Below, in pieces: positions 1 to 8,736 of a DNA stretch of 64,000 nt. The DNA lies in NCBI RefSeq assembly GCF_001746295.1, contig NZ_MJAH01000001.1, positions 829,836 to 893,835 of the forward strand, in the 5' to 3' direction. How positions within the stretch are numbered: the stretch's first letter is position 1; each line of letters opens with the position of its first letter. The translations under genes were made by a program, and so were the position numbers. Below the pieces are notes generated by a model. It was not told where the DNA came from and did not search any database. It worked only from the letters and a program-made list of their open reading frames with translations. The DNA is from Streptomyces sp. LUP47B. GTDB taxonomy: Bacteria > Actinomycetota > Actinomycetes > Streptomycetales > Streptomycetaceae.

Positions 1-1
1 C

Positions 2-337
2 GACCTGGCCTGGAAGTTCCTGTCGACCACCCTCCAGACGAAGACCAACGCCGCCAAGTGGAACGCGACCAACGCCAACATCGCGGTGCGCACGGACGTC
101 GCGTCGGACCCGACGTACCTGAACTCGGTGCCGACCAACAAGTTCTTCACGGAGCTGGTCGCCGACACCCACTACCGGCCCGGGCTGCCGGAGTACAACC
201 AGGTCTCGACCGCGATCCAGAAGGCGATGGAGTCCGTGACGACCGGTCAGGCCTCCGTCGACAAGGCCGCCTCGACCTTCGATAACGATGTCAAGGCGGC
301 GGTGGGCGACGACAAGACCGCGGAGGGCACTTCGTGA
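2..337 (+). CDS. Sugar ABC transporter substrate-binding protein, C-terminal part (partial)
   Basis: The frame is open from base 2 to the TGA at 335-337 and gives the last 111 residues of a protein that begins outside the window. The sequence DLAWKFL, a Pro-Glu-Tyr-Asn segment and a helical tail with Ala/Lys/Asp-rich repeats fit the C-terminal lobe of an extracellular sugar-binding protein of a CUT1 importer (inference from pattern and context). Its stop overlaps the GTG start of the first permease gene (GTGA), so the genes are translationally coupled. The binding protein would be a lipoprotein delivering sugar to the two permeases that follow; the signal peptide is not in view. Confidence 0.8.
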   Translation, partial: DLAWKFLSTTLQTKTNAAKWNATNANIAVRTDVASDPTYLNSVPTNKFFTELVADTHYRPGLPEYNQVSTAIQKAMESVTTGQASVDKAASTFDNDVKAAVGDDKTAEGTS

Positions 338-1266
338 CCACCCTCGCTCCGGCGCCTCCCGGGACCGGCGGTCACCCCCGCCGGTCCCGCGGGGCGCCCG
401 CCCCCGCCGTCCGTTCGCTGCTGCGCGGTCTGCCGACCGTCCCGGCCGTGGTCCTGCTGGCGGTGTTCCTGGCCGGTCCGATCGCGTACTGCGTGTACTA
501 CGCGTTCACCGACATGCAGCTCACCGGCGCCTCGGGCACCCACTTCGTCGGCGTCGACAACTTCACCAGGGCGTTCAAGGACACCGACTTCCTCAACGCG
601 ATGTGGCTGACCCTGCTGTTCGTGGTCGGCTCCGCGGTGATCGGCCAGAACACACTCGGGCTCGCGCTCGCGGTCCTGATGCAGAAGGCCACCCAGCCGG
701 TACGGGCCCTCGTCAACGGCGTGGTCATCGCCGCCTGGGTGCTTCCCGAGGTGGTCGCCGGCTATCTGATGTACGCCTTCTTCTACGACCAGGGCTCACT
801 CAACTCGCTGCTGGACGCGGTGCATCTGCCGAACCAGAACTGGCTCTACACGATGCCGATCCTCGCGGTGTGCCTGGCCAACGTGTGGCGCGGCACCGCC
901 TTCTCGCTGATGGTCTTCACCGCCGCCATCAACGACGTACCGCAGGAGCTGGTGGAGGCCGCCGAGATGGACGGCGCGGGCCCCTGGCAGCGGCTGTGGC
1001 GGGTCGTGCTGCCGGTCATCAGGCCCTCGATCCTGACCAACCTGATGCTGATCACGCTCCAGACGCTCTCCGTCTTCGGGCTGATCTACACCATGACCCG
1101 CGGCGGCCCCGGCAACAAGAGCGAGACACTGCCGATCTTCATGTACCAACAGGCCTTCCAGAACAGCCTGATCGGCTACGGCACCGCCATCGCCCTCGTC
1201 CTGCTGGTCGTCGGCGCCCTCTTCTCCGTCGTGTACATCCGGCTGCTGAAACTGGAGGACGACTGA
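334..1266 (+). CDS. Sugar ABC transporter permease, MalF/UgpA type
   Basis: This 310-residue membrane protein starts at a GTG overlapping the previous stop. A proline/arginine-rich cytoplasmic N-terminus (about residues 1-35) precedes around six hydrophobic segments. The permease EAA loop is clear (EAAEMDGAGPW followed by the VVLPVIRPS element), which docks on the ATPase. Together with the next gene it forms the heterodimeric channel of a CUT1 carbohydrate importer. No ATPase gene is in the operon; in Streptomyces such importers usually share the MsiK ATPase encoded elsewhere (established for this genus, not visible here). Neighbouring GH38 alpha-mannosidase suggests an alpha-mannoside or related oligosaccharide as substrate (inference). 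Confidence 0.93.
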   Translation: MTTLAPAPPGTGGHPRRSRGAPAPAVRSLLRGLPTVPAVVLLAVFLAGPIAYCVYYAFTDMQLTGASGTHFVGVDNFTRAFKDTDFLNAMWLTLLFVVGSAVIGQNTLGLALAVLMQKATQPVRALVNGVVIAAWVLPEVVAGYLMYAFFYDQGSLNSLLDAVHLPNQNWLYTMPILAVCLANVWRGTAFSLMVFTAAINDVPQELVEAAEMDGAGPWQRLWRVVLPVIRPSILTNLMLITLQTLSVFGLIYTMTRGGPGNKSETLPIFMYQQAFQNSLIGYGTAIALVLLVVGALFSVVYIRLLKLEDD

Positions 1267-2159
1267 TGGCCGCCGTCGCCACTCCCCCCGCCCCGCCCGT
1301 CTCGAAGACGGTCCCGGCACCCGCCCCCGGGCGTCCGCGCCGTGTGCGTCCCGGTCGCCTCGTGATCAACCTCGTCCTGATCGCCGTGTCGGTCCTGTAC
1401 GTCCTGCCGCTGCTGTGGATGGTGCTCGCCTCGGTGAGCGACACCAACTCCTTCCGCCTCAAGTGGCCTTCGGCGCTGACGCTCGACAACTTCGACGCGG
1501 TCCTCAACGTCGACACCACCTACCGGCCGATGCTCAACAGCCTGCTGCTGTGCGGCTTCGGCACGGCGGTGACCGTGGTGGCGTCGGTCCTGTGCGCCTA
1601 CCCGCTCTCGCGCTACCGGTCCCGGGTGCGCCGACCGTTCCTCTACACGATCCTGTTCTCCACCGGGCTGCCCATCACCGCCGTGATGATCCCCGTGTAC
1701 AGCATGTTCGTGCAGGTGAACCTGATCGACTCGATGCCGGGCACGACCCTGTTCCTGGCCGCGTCCGCGCTGCCGTTCGGGATCTGGCTGATGAAGAACT
1801 TCATGGACGGCGTGCCGATCGTCCTGGAGGAGGCGGCCCGGATCGACGGCGCGAACACCATGCAGGTGCTGTGGCGGGTGGTGCTGCCACTGATGCGGCC
1901 GGGTGTCGTCGTGGTCACCATCTTCACGTTCATCGGCATGTGGGGGAACTTCTTCGTCCCCTTCATCCTGCTGCTGTCCCCGGAGAAACTTCCCGCGTCC
2001 GTCAGCGTGTTCACCTTCCTCTCCGCCCACGACCAGACGCAGTACGGGCAGTTGTCGGCGTTCTCGCTCCTCTACTCGCTGCCCGTGGTGATGCTCTACC
2101 TGCTGCTGGCCCGCAAACTCGGCGGCGGCTTCGCGCTCGGCGGCGCGCTCAAGGGCTGA
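1266..2159 (+). CDS. Sugar ABC transporter permease, MalG/UgpE type
   Basis: The ATG at 1266 shares its A with the TGA of the upstream permease, so the two are coupled. The 297-residue product has a Pro/Ala-rich N-terminus, about six membrane segments and the EAA loop (EEAARIDGANTMQ then VVLPLMRPG) typical of the second inner-membrane subunit of CUT1 sugar importers. It pairs with the MalF-type subunit just upstream. The length matches the family norm of 270-300 residues. The gap to the alpha-mannosidase gene is only 52 bp, so they are probably one transcript for uptake and intracellular breakdown of a mannose-containing oligosaccharide (inference). Confidence 0.93.
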   Translation: MAAVATPPAPPVSKTVPAPAPGRPRRVRPGRLVINLVLIAVSVLYVLPLLWMVLASVSDTNSFRLKWPSALTLDNFDAVLNVDTTYRPMLNSLLLCGFGTAVTVVASVLCAYPLSRYRSRVRRPFLYTILFSTGLPITAVMIPVYSMFVQVNLIDSMPGTTLFLAASALPFGIWLMKNFMDGVPIVLEEAARIDGANTMQVLWRVVLPLMRPGVVVVTIFTFIGMWGNFFVPFILLLSPEKLPASVSVFTFLSAHDQTQYGQLSAFSLLYSLPVVMLYLLLARKLGGGFALGGALKG

Positions 2160-2211
2160 CCCGGACTCGCTCCCCCCACCTCGTAGTACCTCGCACGGAG
2201 ACGGACACCTC

Positions 2212-5200
2212 ATGCACAACGACCGTGAAGTCACCGAACAGCGGCTGGCCCGCGTGCTCAACGAGCGGATACGGCCCGCCGTCCACGCCCGGTCCGTCCC
2301 TCTCCGCGTGGAGATCTGGAACGTCCCCGGCGAGCCGGTCCCGGTCCCCGAGGGCCTGGCCGCTCCCTACCGGCCGGCCCGGGTCGGCGAGTGGTGGGGT
2401 CCCGCCTGGTCCACGAGCTGGTTCAAGCTCAGCGGGACGATCCCGGCGGACTGGGCCGGCGAGACGGTCGAGGCCGTGCTGGACCTGGGGTTCGCCACCC
2501 ACTCCGCGGGCTTCTCCGCCGAGGGGCTGGTCTACCGGCCGGACGGCACCGCGGTGAAGGCGCTCAACCCGCGCAACACCTGGCTGCCGGTGACCGAACG
2601 GGCCGCAGGAGGTGAGGAGTTCACCGTTCACGTCGAGGCCGCCGCCAACCCGGTCGTGATGCACACCGCTCCCGGCGAGCTCACGTTCGGGCCCACTTCG
2701 GTGGGCGGCCGGGCGCCGTGGCTGGGCGACCCGGCCGCGGACCCCGGCGCACCCCTCTACCGGCTACGGCGTCTGGACCTGGCCGTGTTCGACCGGGAGG
2801 TCCACGAGCTCGTCCAGGATCTGGAGGTGCTGCACCAGCTGATGCCCGAGCTGTCCCCCGACTCCCCGCGTCGGTGGCAGATCCTGCGGGCGGTCGAACT
2901 CGCCCTGGACGCAGTCGACCTGCAGGACATCAGCGGCAGTGCGGCCGCCGCGCGGGCCGTCCTCGCGCCGGTGCTCGCCTCGCCCGCGCACGCGAGCGCG
3001 CACCGGATCTCGGCGGTGGGGCACGCGCACATCGACACCGCCTGGCTGTGGCCGCTGCGCGAGACCGTGCGCAAGGTGGCCCGGACGGTCTCCAACGTCA
3101 CCCACCTCATGGACGACCATCCGGAGTTCAAGTTCGTGATGTCCCAGGCGCAGCAACTCGCCTGGCTGAAGGAGCACCGCCCCGAGGTGTACGCACGGGC
3201 GCAGGAGAAGGCGAAGACCGGGCAGTTCCTGCCGGCCGGCAGCCTGTGGGTGGAGCCCGACACCAACATCAGCGGCGGTGAGGCCCTGGTGCGCCAGTTC
3301 GTCCACGGAAAGCGGTTCTTCCTGGAGGAGTTCGGCGTCGAGACCGAGGAGATGTGGCTGCCGGACACCTTCGGCTACAACGCGGCCCTGCCGCAGCTGA
3401 TGAAGCTGGCCGGGGTGAAGTGGTTCCTGACCCAGAAGATCTCCTGGAACACCACCAACAAGTTCCCGCACCACACGTTCTGGTGGGAGGGCATCGACGG
3501 CACCCGGATCTTCAGCCATTTCCCGCCCGTCGACAGCTACAACGGCGAGCTGTCCGGCGCCGAAGTCGCCCACAGCGTGCGGAACTTCCAGGACAAGGCC
3601 GGCGCCAACCACTCCCTCATCCCCTTCGGCTACGGCGACGGCGGTGGCGGCCCCACGCGCGAGATGCTGGCGCGCGCCGACCGGCTCAGGGACCTGGAGG
3701 GCTCGGCACGCGTCGAGATGGAGGGACCGGCCGACTTCTTCCGGCGCGCGCACGACGAGTACGAGGCCAACGGCGGCGCACCGGTGTGGTCCGGGGAGCT
3801 CTACCTGGAGTTCCATCGCGGCACGCTGACCAGTCAGCTCGCCACCAAGCAGGGCAACCGGCGCAGCGAACACCTGCTGCGCGAGGCGGAGTTGTGGGCG
3901 GCGACCGCGGCCGTACGGCACGGGCAGCCGTATCCGTACGACGCCCTGGACCGGCTGTGGAAGACGGTGCTGCTGCACCAGTTCCACGACATCCTGCCCG
4001 GGACGTCGATCGCCTGGGTGCACCGGGAGGCGGAGGAGACGTACGCGGCCGTGGCCGGGGAACTGGAGGAGCTGATCGGCGCCGCTCAGGGGGCGTTGGC
4101 CGGGGAGCCTGGAGGCTCGGTGGCTGGAGGCGTGGTGGTCTTCAACTCCGCGCCGCACGCTCGGGGCGGCGTCGCCGCGTTCGGCGCGGGCCCGCGCCCG
4201 GAGGCCGTCGCCGTGCCGGTGGCGCCGGTCCCGGACGGGGACGGGTTCGTCCTCGACAACGGTCTGGTGCGGGTCGTGGTGGACGCCCGCGGTCTGATCA
4301 CCTCCGCCCACGACCACACCGCCGGACGGGAGGCGCTGGCTCCCGGGGCGGTCGGCAATCTGCTCCAGTTGCACCAGGACTTCCCCAACCAGTGGGACGC
4401 CTGGGACGTCGACGTCTTCTACCGCAACACCGTGCGCGACCTCACCGATGCCGAGTCGGTGACGGCGACCGCCGACGGTGTCCGGGTGGTCCGGGTCTTC
4501 GGCGCGTCGAGGATCGAGCAGACCCTGACGTTGCCGACCGGGTCCCGCGCGCTGAGGATCGACACGGTTGTCGACTGGCACGAGCGGGAGAAGTTCCTCA
4601 AGGCGGCCTTCCCGCTGGACGTGCGGGCCGCCCACTCGACCGCCGAGATCCCCTTCGGACACGTCGAGCGGCCCACGCACACCAACACCACCTGGGACGC
4701 GGCCAAGTTCGAGACGTGCGCCCACCGTTTCGTGCACGTCGGCGAGCCCGACTGGGGAGTCGCCCTGGTCAACGACTCCTCCTACGGCCACGACGTCACC
4801 CGTGACGTCCGCTCCGACGGCGGTACGACCACGACGGTCCGCCTCTCCCTGCTGCGCGCCGCCCGCTTCCCCGACCCGGACCAGGACCAGGGCACCCACC
4901 GGCTCGGCTACGCGCTGGTGATCGGCGCCGATGTCACCGACGCCAGGCGCGAGGGGTACCGCTTCAATCTGCCCGAGCGTGCGGTGCCGGGCGGGGCGAC
5001 GGTCGCCCCGCTGGTGTCGGTGGACCACGAGGGCGTGATCGTGGAGGCCGTCAAGCTCGCCGACGACCGCAGCGGAGACGTCGTCGTACGGCTCTACGAG
5101 TCCCGCGGCACCCGGGCTGCGGCGACACTCACCACCGGGTTCCCTCTGGCCTCCTCCCTCGTGACCGACCTGCTGGAACGCCCACTGGAGGACCCTTCGA

Positions 5201-5289
5201 GCCATCAACAACTGGAGGACGCTGTCCGGTTGACGCTGCGGCCGTTCCAGATCCTTACGCTGCGGTTGCGGCGTCGGTCGGACGGCTGA
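2212..5289 (+). CDS. Alpha-mannosidase, glycoside hydrolase family 38
   Basis: The 1025-residue protein has the GH38 layout: an N-terminal beta domain, the metal-binding barrel with HIDTAWLWPLRET (His273, Asp275), and the nucleophile motif LPDTFGYNAALPQ with Asp385. A middle helical domain and a C-terminal beta-sandwich follow. Family members are zinc-dependent retaining alpha-mannosidases. There is no signal peptide, so it acts in the cytoplasm on imported oligosaccharides. It ends the sugar-transport operon and converges on the minus-strand SDR gene with only a few bases between the stops. The ATG at 2212 lies behind a GGAGACGGAC stretch. Exact linkage specificity cannot be read from sequence. 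Confidence 0.95.
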   Translation: MHNDREVTEQRLARVLNERIRPAVHARSVPLRVEIWNVPGEPVPVPEGLAAPYRPARVGEWWGPAWSTSWFKLSGTIPADWAGETVEAVLDLGFATHSAGFSAEGLVYRPDGTAVKALNPRNTWLPVTERAAGGEEFTVHVEAAANPVVMHTAPGELTFGPTSVGGRAPWLGDPAADPGAPLYRLRRLDLAVFDREVHELVQDLEVLHQLMPELSPDSPRRWQILRAVELALDAVDLQDISGSAAAARAVLAPVLASPAHASAHRISAVGHAHIDTAWLWPLRETVRKVARTVSNVTHLMDDHPEFKFVMSQAQQLAWLKEHRPEVYARAQEKAKTGQFLPAGSLWVEPDTNISGGEALVRQFVHGKRFFLEEFGVETEEMWLPDTFGYNAALPQLMKLAGVKWFLTQKISWNTTNKFPHHTFWWEGIDGTRIFSHFPPVDSYNGELSGAEVAHSVRNFQDKAGANHSLIPFGYGDGGGGPTREMLARADRLRDLEGSARVEMEGPADFFRRAHDEYEANGGAPVWSGELYLEFHRGTLTSQLATKQGNRRSEHLLREAELWAATAAVRHGQPYPYDALDRLWKTVLLHQFHDILPGTSIAWVHREAEETYAAVAGELEELIGAAQGALAGEPGGSVAGGVVVFNSAPHARGGVAAFGAGPRPEAVAVPVAPVPDGDGFVLDNGLVRVVVDARGLITSAHDHTAGREALAPGAVGNLLQLHQDFPNQWDAWDVDVFYRNTVRDLTDAESVTATADGVRVVRVFGASRIEQTLTLPTGSRALRIDTVVDWHEREKFLKAAFPLDVRAAHSTAEIPFGHVERPTHTNTTWDAAKFETCAHRFVHVGEPDWGVALVNDSSYGHDVTRDVRSDGGTTTTVRLSLLRAARFPDPDQDQGTHRLGYALVIGADVTDARREGYRFNLPERAVPGGATVAPLVSVDHEGVIVEAVKLADDRSGDVVVRLYESRGTRAAATLTTGFPLASSLVTDLLERPLEDPSSHQQLEDAVRLTLRPFQILTLRLRRRSDG

Positions 5290-5292
5290 GGG

Positions 5293-5979
5293 TCAGGTGA
5301 CGAGGAGACCACCGTCCATGTGCAGGTCGTGGGCGTTGATGCCGGTGTTGCGGAGCAGGAACTCGGTGGCATCGGCGATCTCGGCCATGGTCACCAGCCG
5401 TCCGATCGGCGTCTGGGCCGAGTGCGGCGGATTGGGGACGTCCCGCCACTTCGGGCTGTCGCCGATCAGGCCCGGGTGCAGGGCGTTCACGCGATGCGGG
5501 GCGATCTCCACGGCGAGGGTCCGCACCAGGCCGGTGATCCCGGCGTTGAAGGTACTGACGATGGTCGAGCCGGGGTACGGGCGTTCCTTGGCGAGCCCGC
5601 CGAAGAGCACGACGGAGGCGCCGGGGTTGAAACGGTCGCGCAGCACACGGACGGTCTCGGCGTAGCCGACGAGCTTCATGGTCACCGCCGCGACCGCATC
5701 GGTGACGTTGAACTCCGCCAGGGAGTTCGCCGCTTGGCCGACCGCGGTGATGACGACGTGGTCGACCTCGGTCACGTCGGCCAACGCGGCGCCGATCGTC
5801 TCCGGTTGGCCGAGGTCGAGGGCCAGCCCTCGGGTGCCGGCGCCTATCCGGGCGGCGGTGGCCTCCGCCCGCGCCTTGTCCGTGCTGGTGATGACGACGT
5901 CATCGCCGCGGTCGGCGAAGTGCCGGGCGATCACTCCGCCCAATCCGCCACTGCCGCCTACCACGAGTGTTCTGGTCAT
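5293..5979 (-). CDS. Short-chain dehydrogenase/reductase family protein
   Basis: The 228-residue product begins MTRTLVVGGSGGLGG, a Rossmann dinucleotide-binding motif (GxxGxxG type), and continues with the alternating strands and helices of a short SDR. I chose the ATG at 5979, behind GAAGGAC, over an in-frame ATG at 6018, because the Rossmann strand should start near residue 3. The catalytic YxxxK is not obvious: a Val-Gly-Tyr and a Tyr-Pro-Gly-Ser region are present but no clean Tyr-x-x-x-Lys, so it may be an atypical SDR or a regulator-type NmrA-like protein. It is divergent from a TetR gene and shares an operator region with it, which suggests that the TetR protein controls it. Confidence 0.85.
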   Translation of the reverse strand: MTRTLVVGGSGGLGGVIARHFADRGDDVVITSTDKARAEATAARIGAGTRGLALDLGQPETIGAALADVTEVDHVVITAVGQAANSLAEFNVTDAVAAVTMKLVGYAETVRVLRDRFNPGASVVLFGGLAKERPYPGSTIVSTFNAGITGLVRTLAVEIAPHRVNALHPGLIGDSPKWRDVPNPPHSAQTPIGRLVTMAEIADATEFLLRNTGINAHDLHMDGGLLVT

Positions 5980-6022
5980 ACGGTGACCGTCCTTCAGCTT
6001 CCGGTTGGGCGCACCCAACTCT

Positions 6023-6042
6023 TAATATCCGTTTGGATATTA
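6023..6042. promoter_or_regulatory. Probable TetR operator between divergent SDR and TetR genes
   Basis: A perfect 8-bp inverted repeat (TAATATCC, spacer GTTT, GGATATTA) lies in the intergenic region of the divergent SDR and TetR genes, 44 bp from one start and 51 bp from the other. It is AT-rich in an otherwise very GC-rich context, as expected for a promoter-embedded operator. A second, weaker repeat (TTGGG-N4-CCCAA, 6005-6018) flanks it. Binding by the adjacent TetR protein is an inference. Confidence 0.7.
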
Positions 6043-6092
6043 ACCATAGCGGCACCGGCCCACGACGCTTCGGCCAGAAGTACAGTGATCAC

Positions 6093-6719
6093 ATGGAAGA
6101 GGGCACCGCGAAAGACCGGGAAGAGCCGGGGAGTCCGCCACGCAGGCGCCGACGGGATCCCGAGGGACACCGGGCGGCCATCCTGGACGCGGCACGCCAC
6201 GCCTTCGCCGAGCGCGGCTACGCCCGCACCACGCTCAGGGACATCGCCGGCCGGGCCGGTGTCACCCACGGCCTGATCACCCGTCACTTCGCGTCGAAGG
6301 AACGGCTCTTCCTGGCGGCGGTACCGGGCAACCGTGATCTGGAGCAGGTGGCGGCCGGGGACCCGGCGACGCTGCCCGACCGGATCGCCGACGCCTTCGT
6401 ACGGCGGATGGAGACCGACGCCGTGGGCGACCCGCTCGTCGCCCTCGTACGAGGTGCCGCATCCGACGAACGCGCTGCCGCCGACCTCCTGTCCGCGATG
6501 CAGGAGCGCAGCGCCGCCGTCTACCGGTCCGTGCTCTCCCCCGAAGGGCCGGCGGCTCGGGACGACGACCTGGACGCTCGGGTGGCGCTCGTGGGATCCC
6601 TGATGATCGGGACCACCTTCAGCCGCTACATCGCACGAACCGACCCGCTCGCCTCGATGCCGCCGGAACAGCTCACGGCACATCTCACACGGATGCTGCG
6701 GCACATCCTCTTCGACTGA
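6093..6719 (+). CDS. TetR/AcrR family transcriptional regulator
   Basis: The 208-residue protein starts at the ATG at 6093. After a charged Arg/Pro-rich leader of about 25 residues comes the TetR DNA-binding domain: helix AILDAARHAFAERGY, the turn TLRDIAGRAGVTHGLI, and the recognition end TRHFASKERLF. The remaining helices form the ligand/dimerisation domain, which resembles the C-terminal domain common in actinobacterial TetR proteins. It is divergent from an SDR gene with a palindromic operator between them, so autoregulation and repression of the SDR are likely. The ligand is unknown. Confidence 0.92.
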   Translation: MEEGTAKDREEPGSPPRRRRRDPEGHRAAILDAARHAFAERGYARTTLRDIAGRAGVTHGLITRHFASKERLFLAAVPGNRDLEQVAAGDPATLPDRIADAFVRRMETDAVGDPLVALVRGAASDERAAADLLSAMQERSAAVYRSVLSPEGPAARDDDLDARVALVGSLMIGTTFSRYIARTDPLASMPPEQLTAHLTRMLRHILFD

Positions 6720-6771
6720 AGCTCCGCCAAACGCTCGACGCCGGCCGCGAGAGTCGGCATCACGGGGGCCT

Positions 6772-7569
6772 TCACAGCTGATCGGCGATCGCGTCCGCCA
6801 CAGCCCGCATGCCGTCGCTGTTGGGGTGGAACGCGCCCATGATGCCGGAGCGACTCAGGCGCTCGGGAAGCCCGGTGACCCAGGGGTGGGGCGAGCCCAG
6901 GGCATGGTCGCGACTGCGCAGCCCCATGGCGACGAGTTCGGCCCCGGTGTCGGTGGCGGCGCGGGTGAAGACGTCGGTGACCTGGCCGCCGAGGCGGCGG
7001 AACTCTTCCAATGTCGTCTCGTCGAAGGGGGTCGCGCGGCCGTAGCCGGTGTCCGGTCCGACCACCGTGAGGTAGTCGACCAGGATCACACGCGCGTCTC
7101 CCGCTCTGCCTCGGGCCTCCTCCACGACCCTCGTGAGACCGGCCGCCGCCCGGTCGATGTCCGCTTCCGACGGTCGCGGCACACCGTCCCGGCTCAGCAT
7201 CGTGCCCAGCGGGCGGGAGAGGCGGCCGGAAGAGAGACGGCCGGCCAGGCCCAGCCGGACCATGCTGCCGATGTACTGGAGGTCGTTGCCGCCGACCGTG
7301 ACCGTCACCAGGTCGGCGTCCGTGGGCAGACCGTCCAACTGGGGTGGAAACGTGTGGAACCTGACGCGTTGGGGCGTGGAGGTGATCGTCTCGGTGGTGG
7401 CTCCGCTCACGGTGAGGTCCGTGAGTGCGGCACCGAGCCGTTCGGCGAGCAGCTGCGGATAGTTCCGGGCGGAGCGGTGTGCTCTTCGGTCGGCGACCGG
7501 CTCGATGCCGGGACCCGCCGCGTACGAGCTGCCCAGCGCGGCGATGCGCCGGATGTGTCGTGCCGTCAT
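6772..7569 (-). CDS. SGNH/GDSL-family hydrolase (lipase/esterase)
   Basis: The 265-residue product shows all four SGNH blocks: block I ALGSSYAAGPG with the serine, block II glycine in TVSGATTET, block III asparagine in VTVGGNDLQY, and block V histidine in FHPNSDGM near the C-terminus. There is no signal peptide, so a cytoplasmic esterase is likely. The ATG at 7569 follows a strong GAGGAGGGAG ribosome site. Family members hydrolyse short ester or acyl groups; the substrate is not predictable. Immediately upstream lies a decayed fragment of an S9-type peptidase on the same strand, so this gene may have been joined to a foreign 5' neighbourhood. Confidence 0.9.
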   Translation of the reverse strand: MTARHIRRIAALGSSYAAGPGIEPVADRRAHRSARNYPQLLAERLGAALTDLTVSGATTETITSTPQRVRFHTFPPQLDGLPTDADLVTVTVGGNDLQYIGSMVRLGLAGRLSSGRLSRPLGTMLSRDGVPRPSEADIDRAAAGLTRVVEEARGRAGDARVILVDYLTVVGPDTGYGRATPFDETTLEEFRRLGGQVTDVFTRAATDTGAELVAMGLRSRDHALGSPHPWVTGLPERLSRSGIMGAFHPNSDGMRAVADAIADQL

Positions 7570-7619
7570 CGGGACTCCCTCCTCGGGCTGTTGGACGTGC
7601 CAGGGCGACGGCATGCGCG

Positions 7620-7861
7620 AGAACGGTCGTCGGCCGGAACGCGGCGTTCCTCGAAACCATCGCACGCCTGCCGCTCGTCCTCCCCAGCGACCACACCACG
7701 CGGGGCCGGTCCACGTCCCGCGCCAAGCAGTCCAGGGTGCCCTCGTCGTCCAGGGATTGGACGGACGCGACCAAGCGAGCGCCGTCGGGAGCGAGGGCCA
7801 GGTCGGTCAGGCGCGGTTGTTCGACGAGATGGTGGTGGATGGGGCTCGGGGCGTTGGCCAT
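7620..7861 (-). pseudogene. Remnant of the N-terminus of an S9-family (prolyl oligopeptidase-like) peptidase
   Basis: From an ATG at 7861 the minus strand reads a peptide with DLALAPDGARLVASVQSLDDEG, the first propeller blade signature of S9 peptidases (LSPDG, VATVQ). After about 45 residues the similarity stops and continues only in pieces, including an AAFRP segment resembling the next blade. No full peptidase follows: the SGNH hydrolase gene begins at 7569. I read it as a truncated, frameshifted relic. The rest of the space between 7570 and the kinase gene at 8011 shows no other gene. The assignment rests on remembered family motifs, not an alignment. Confidence 0.4.
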
Positions 7862-8010
7862 GGTGATCAACCTGCCCAGATGGGAGTGGGTTCCAGACTC
7901 GTCCGCTCTGATTTTCGGCCCGAGCAGTGGCTTCGTGCGAGACAAGGCCTGTGCCCGTACGACATGGTGCGCGAGAGAGGTCGGGGTTGGTGTAGGCGCA
8001 GTGCGGCACC

Positions 8011-8697
8011 GTGAACGATGCTCGGTGGATGCGCCCGTTGAAGCACGGCTACACCAACCGCACCGTCGGCGACGGATCGGTGGTGGAGAAGACCTACGAA
8101 GGGCCCGATGCGGGAATCAGGCGTACGCGGGAGTACGCGTTGTTGACCCGGTTGCAGGGGAAACTGCCTGTACCTCCGGTGCGTGGCCTGGACGACGGGG
8201 TCCTCACGCTCGGGTTCGTGGCCGGTGCGCCGGGCCAGGAACTGGTGGAGGCGGGTCACGCGGCACAGGTCCTGGAAGCCTGCGGGGCGCTCCTGCGTCG
8301 CATCCATGAGACCGCGCCGAGCGTCCTCGGGGCGGGCGCGCACGATGCCGGCAAGGTGCTCGTCCACGGGGACTTCGGGCCCAACAACCTGCTCCTGGAC
8401 CCGGTGTCCTTCCAGGTCACTGCCGTGGTCGACTGGGAGTTCGCTCACCTTGGTGACGCGGTCGAAGATCTGGCCTGGTGCGAGTGGATCGTACGGATGC
8501 ACCACGCGGAGCACCATCGGGAGCTCGGCCACTTCTTCAGCGCCTACGGCGGGGCTGTGCCCGCGTGGCCGGTTCGCCGGGCCGCCATGCTGGCCAGGTG
8601 CGCCGACCTGGAGCAGTTCTGTCACCGAGCGGATCCGAACGGTCCAGGGGTGAGGCAGTGGCAGGCGCGTACCGCCGAGACAGCAGGCTGGCAGTAG
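8011..8697 (+). CDS. Aminoglycoside phosphotransferase (APH)-fold kinase
   Basis: The GTG at 8011 opens a 228-residue protein with a kinase-like fold. The catalytic loop VHGDFGPNNLLLD (the Brenner HxDxxxxN motif) and the metal-binding VVDWEFAHLGD segment are intact. The N-lobe is short, about 75 residues, with only a reduced nucleotide-binding hairpin. Such proteins phosphorylate small hydroxylated molecules, including aminoglycosides, choline, homoserine and nucleosides; the compact size (full APH enzymes are about 260-300) leaves the substrate open. It stands alone between minus-strand genes, so it carries its own promoter. Resistance cannot be claimed from the sequence. Confidence 0.85.
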   Translation: MNDARWMRPLKHGYTNRTVGDGSVVEKTYEGPDAGIRRTREYALLTRLQGKLPVPPVRGLDDGVLTLGFVAGAPGQELVEAGHAAQVLEACGALLRRIHETAPSVLGAGAHDAGKVLVHGDFGPNNLLLDPVSFQVTAVVDWEFAHLGDAVEDLAWCEWIVRMHHAEHHRELGHFFSAYGGAVPAWPVRRAAMLARCADLEQFCHRADPNGPGVRQWQARTAETAGWQ

Positions 8698-8736
8698 TAG
8701 ACGGGGCAGGCCCATCCACGGGGCACCACCGCACCG

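Noticed and set aside
8011..8697. Aminoglycoside resistance gene
   Set aside because: The APH fold is shared by many small-molecule kinases, the protein is short, and no antibiotic genes are nearby.
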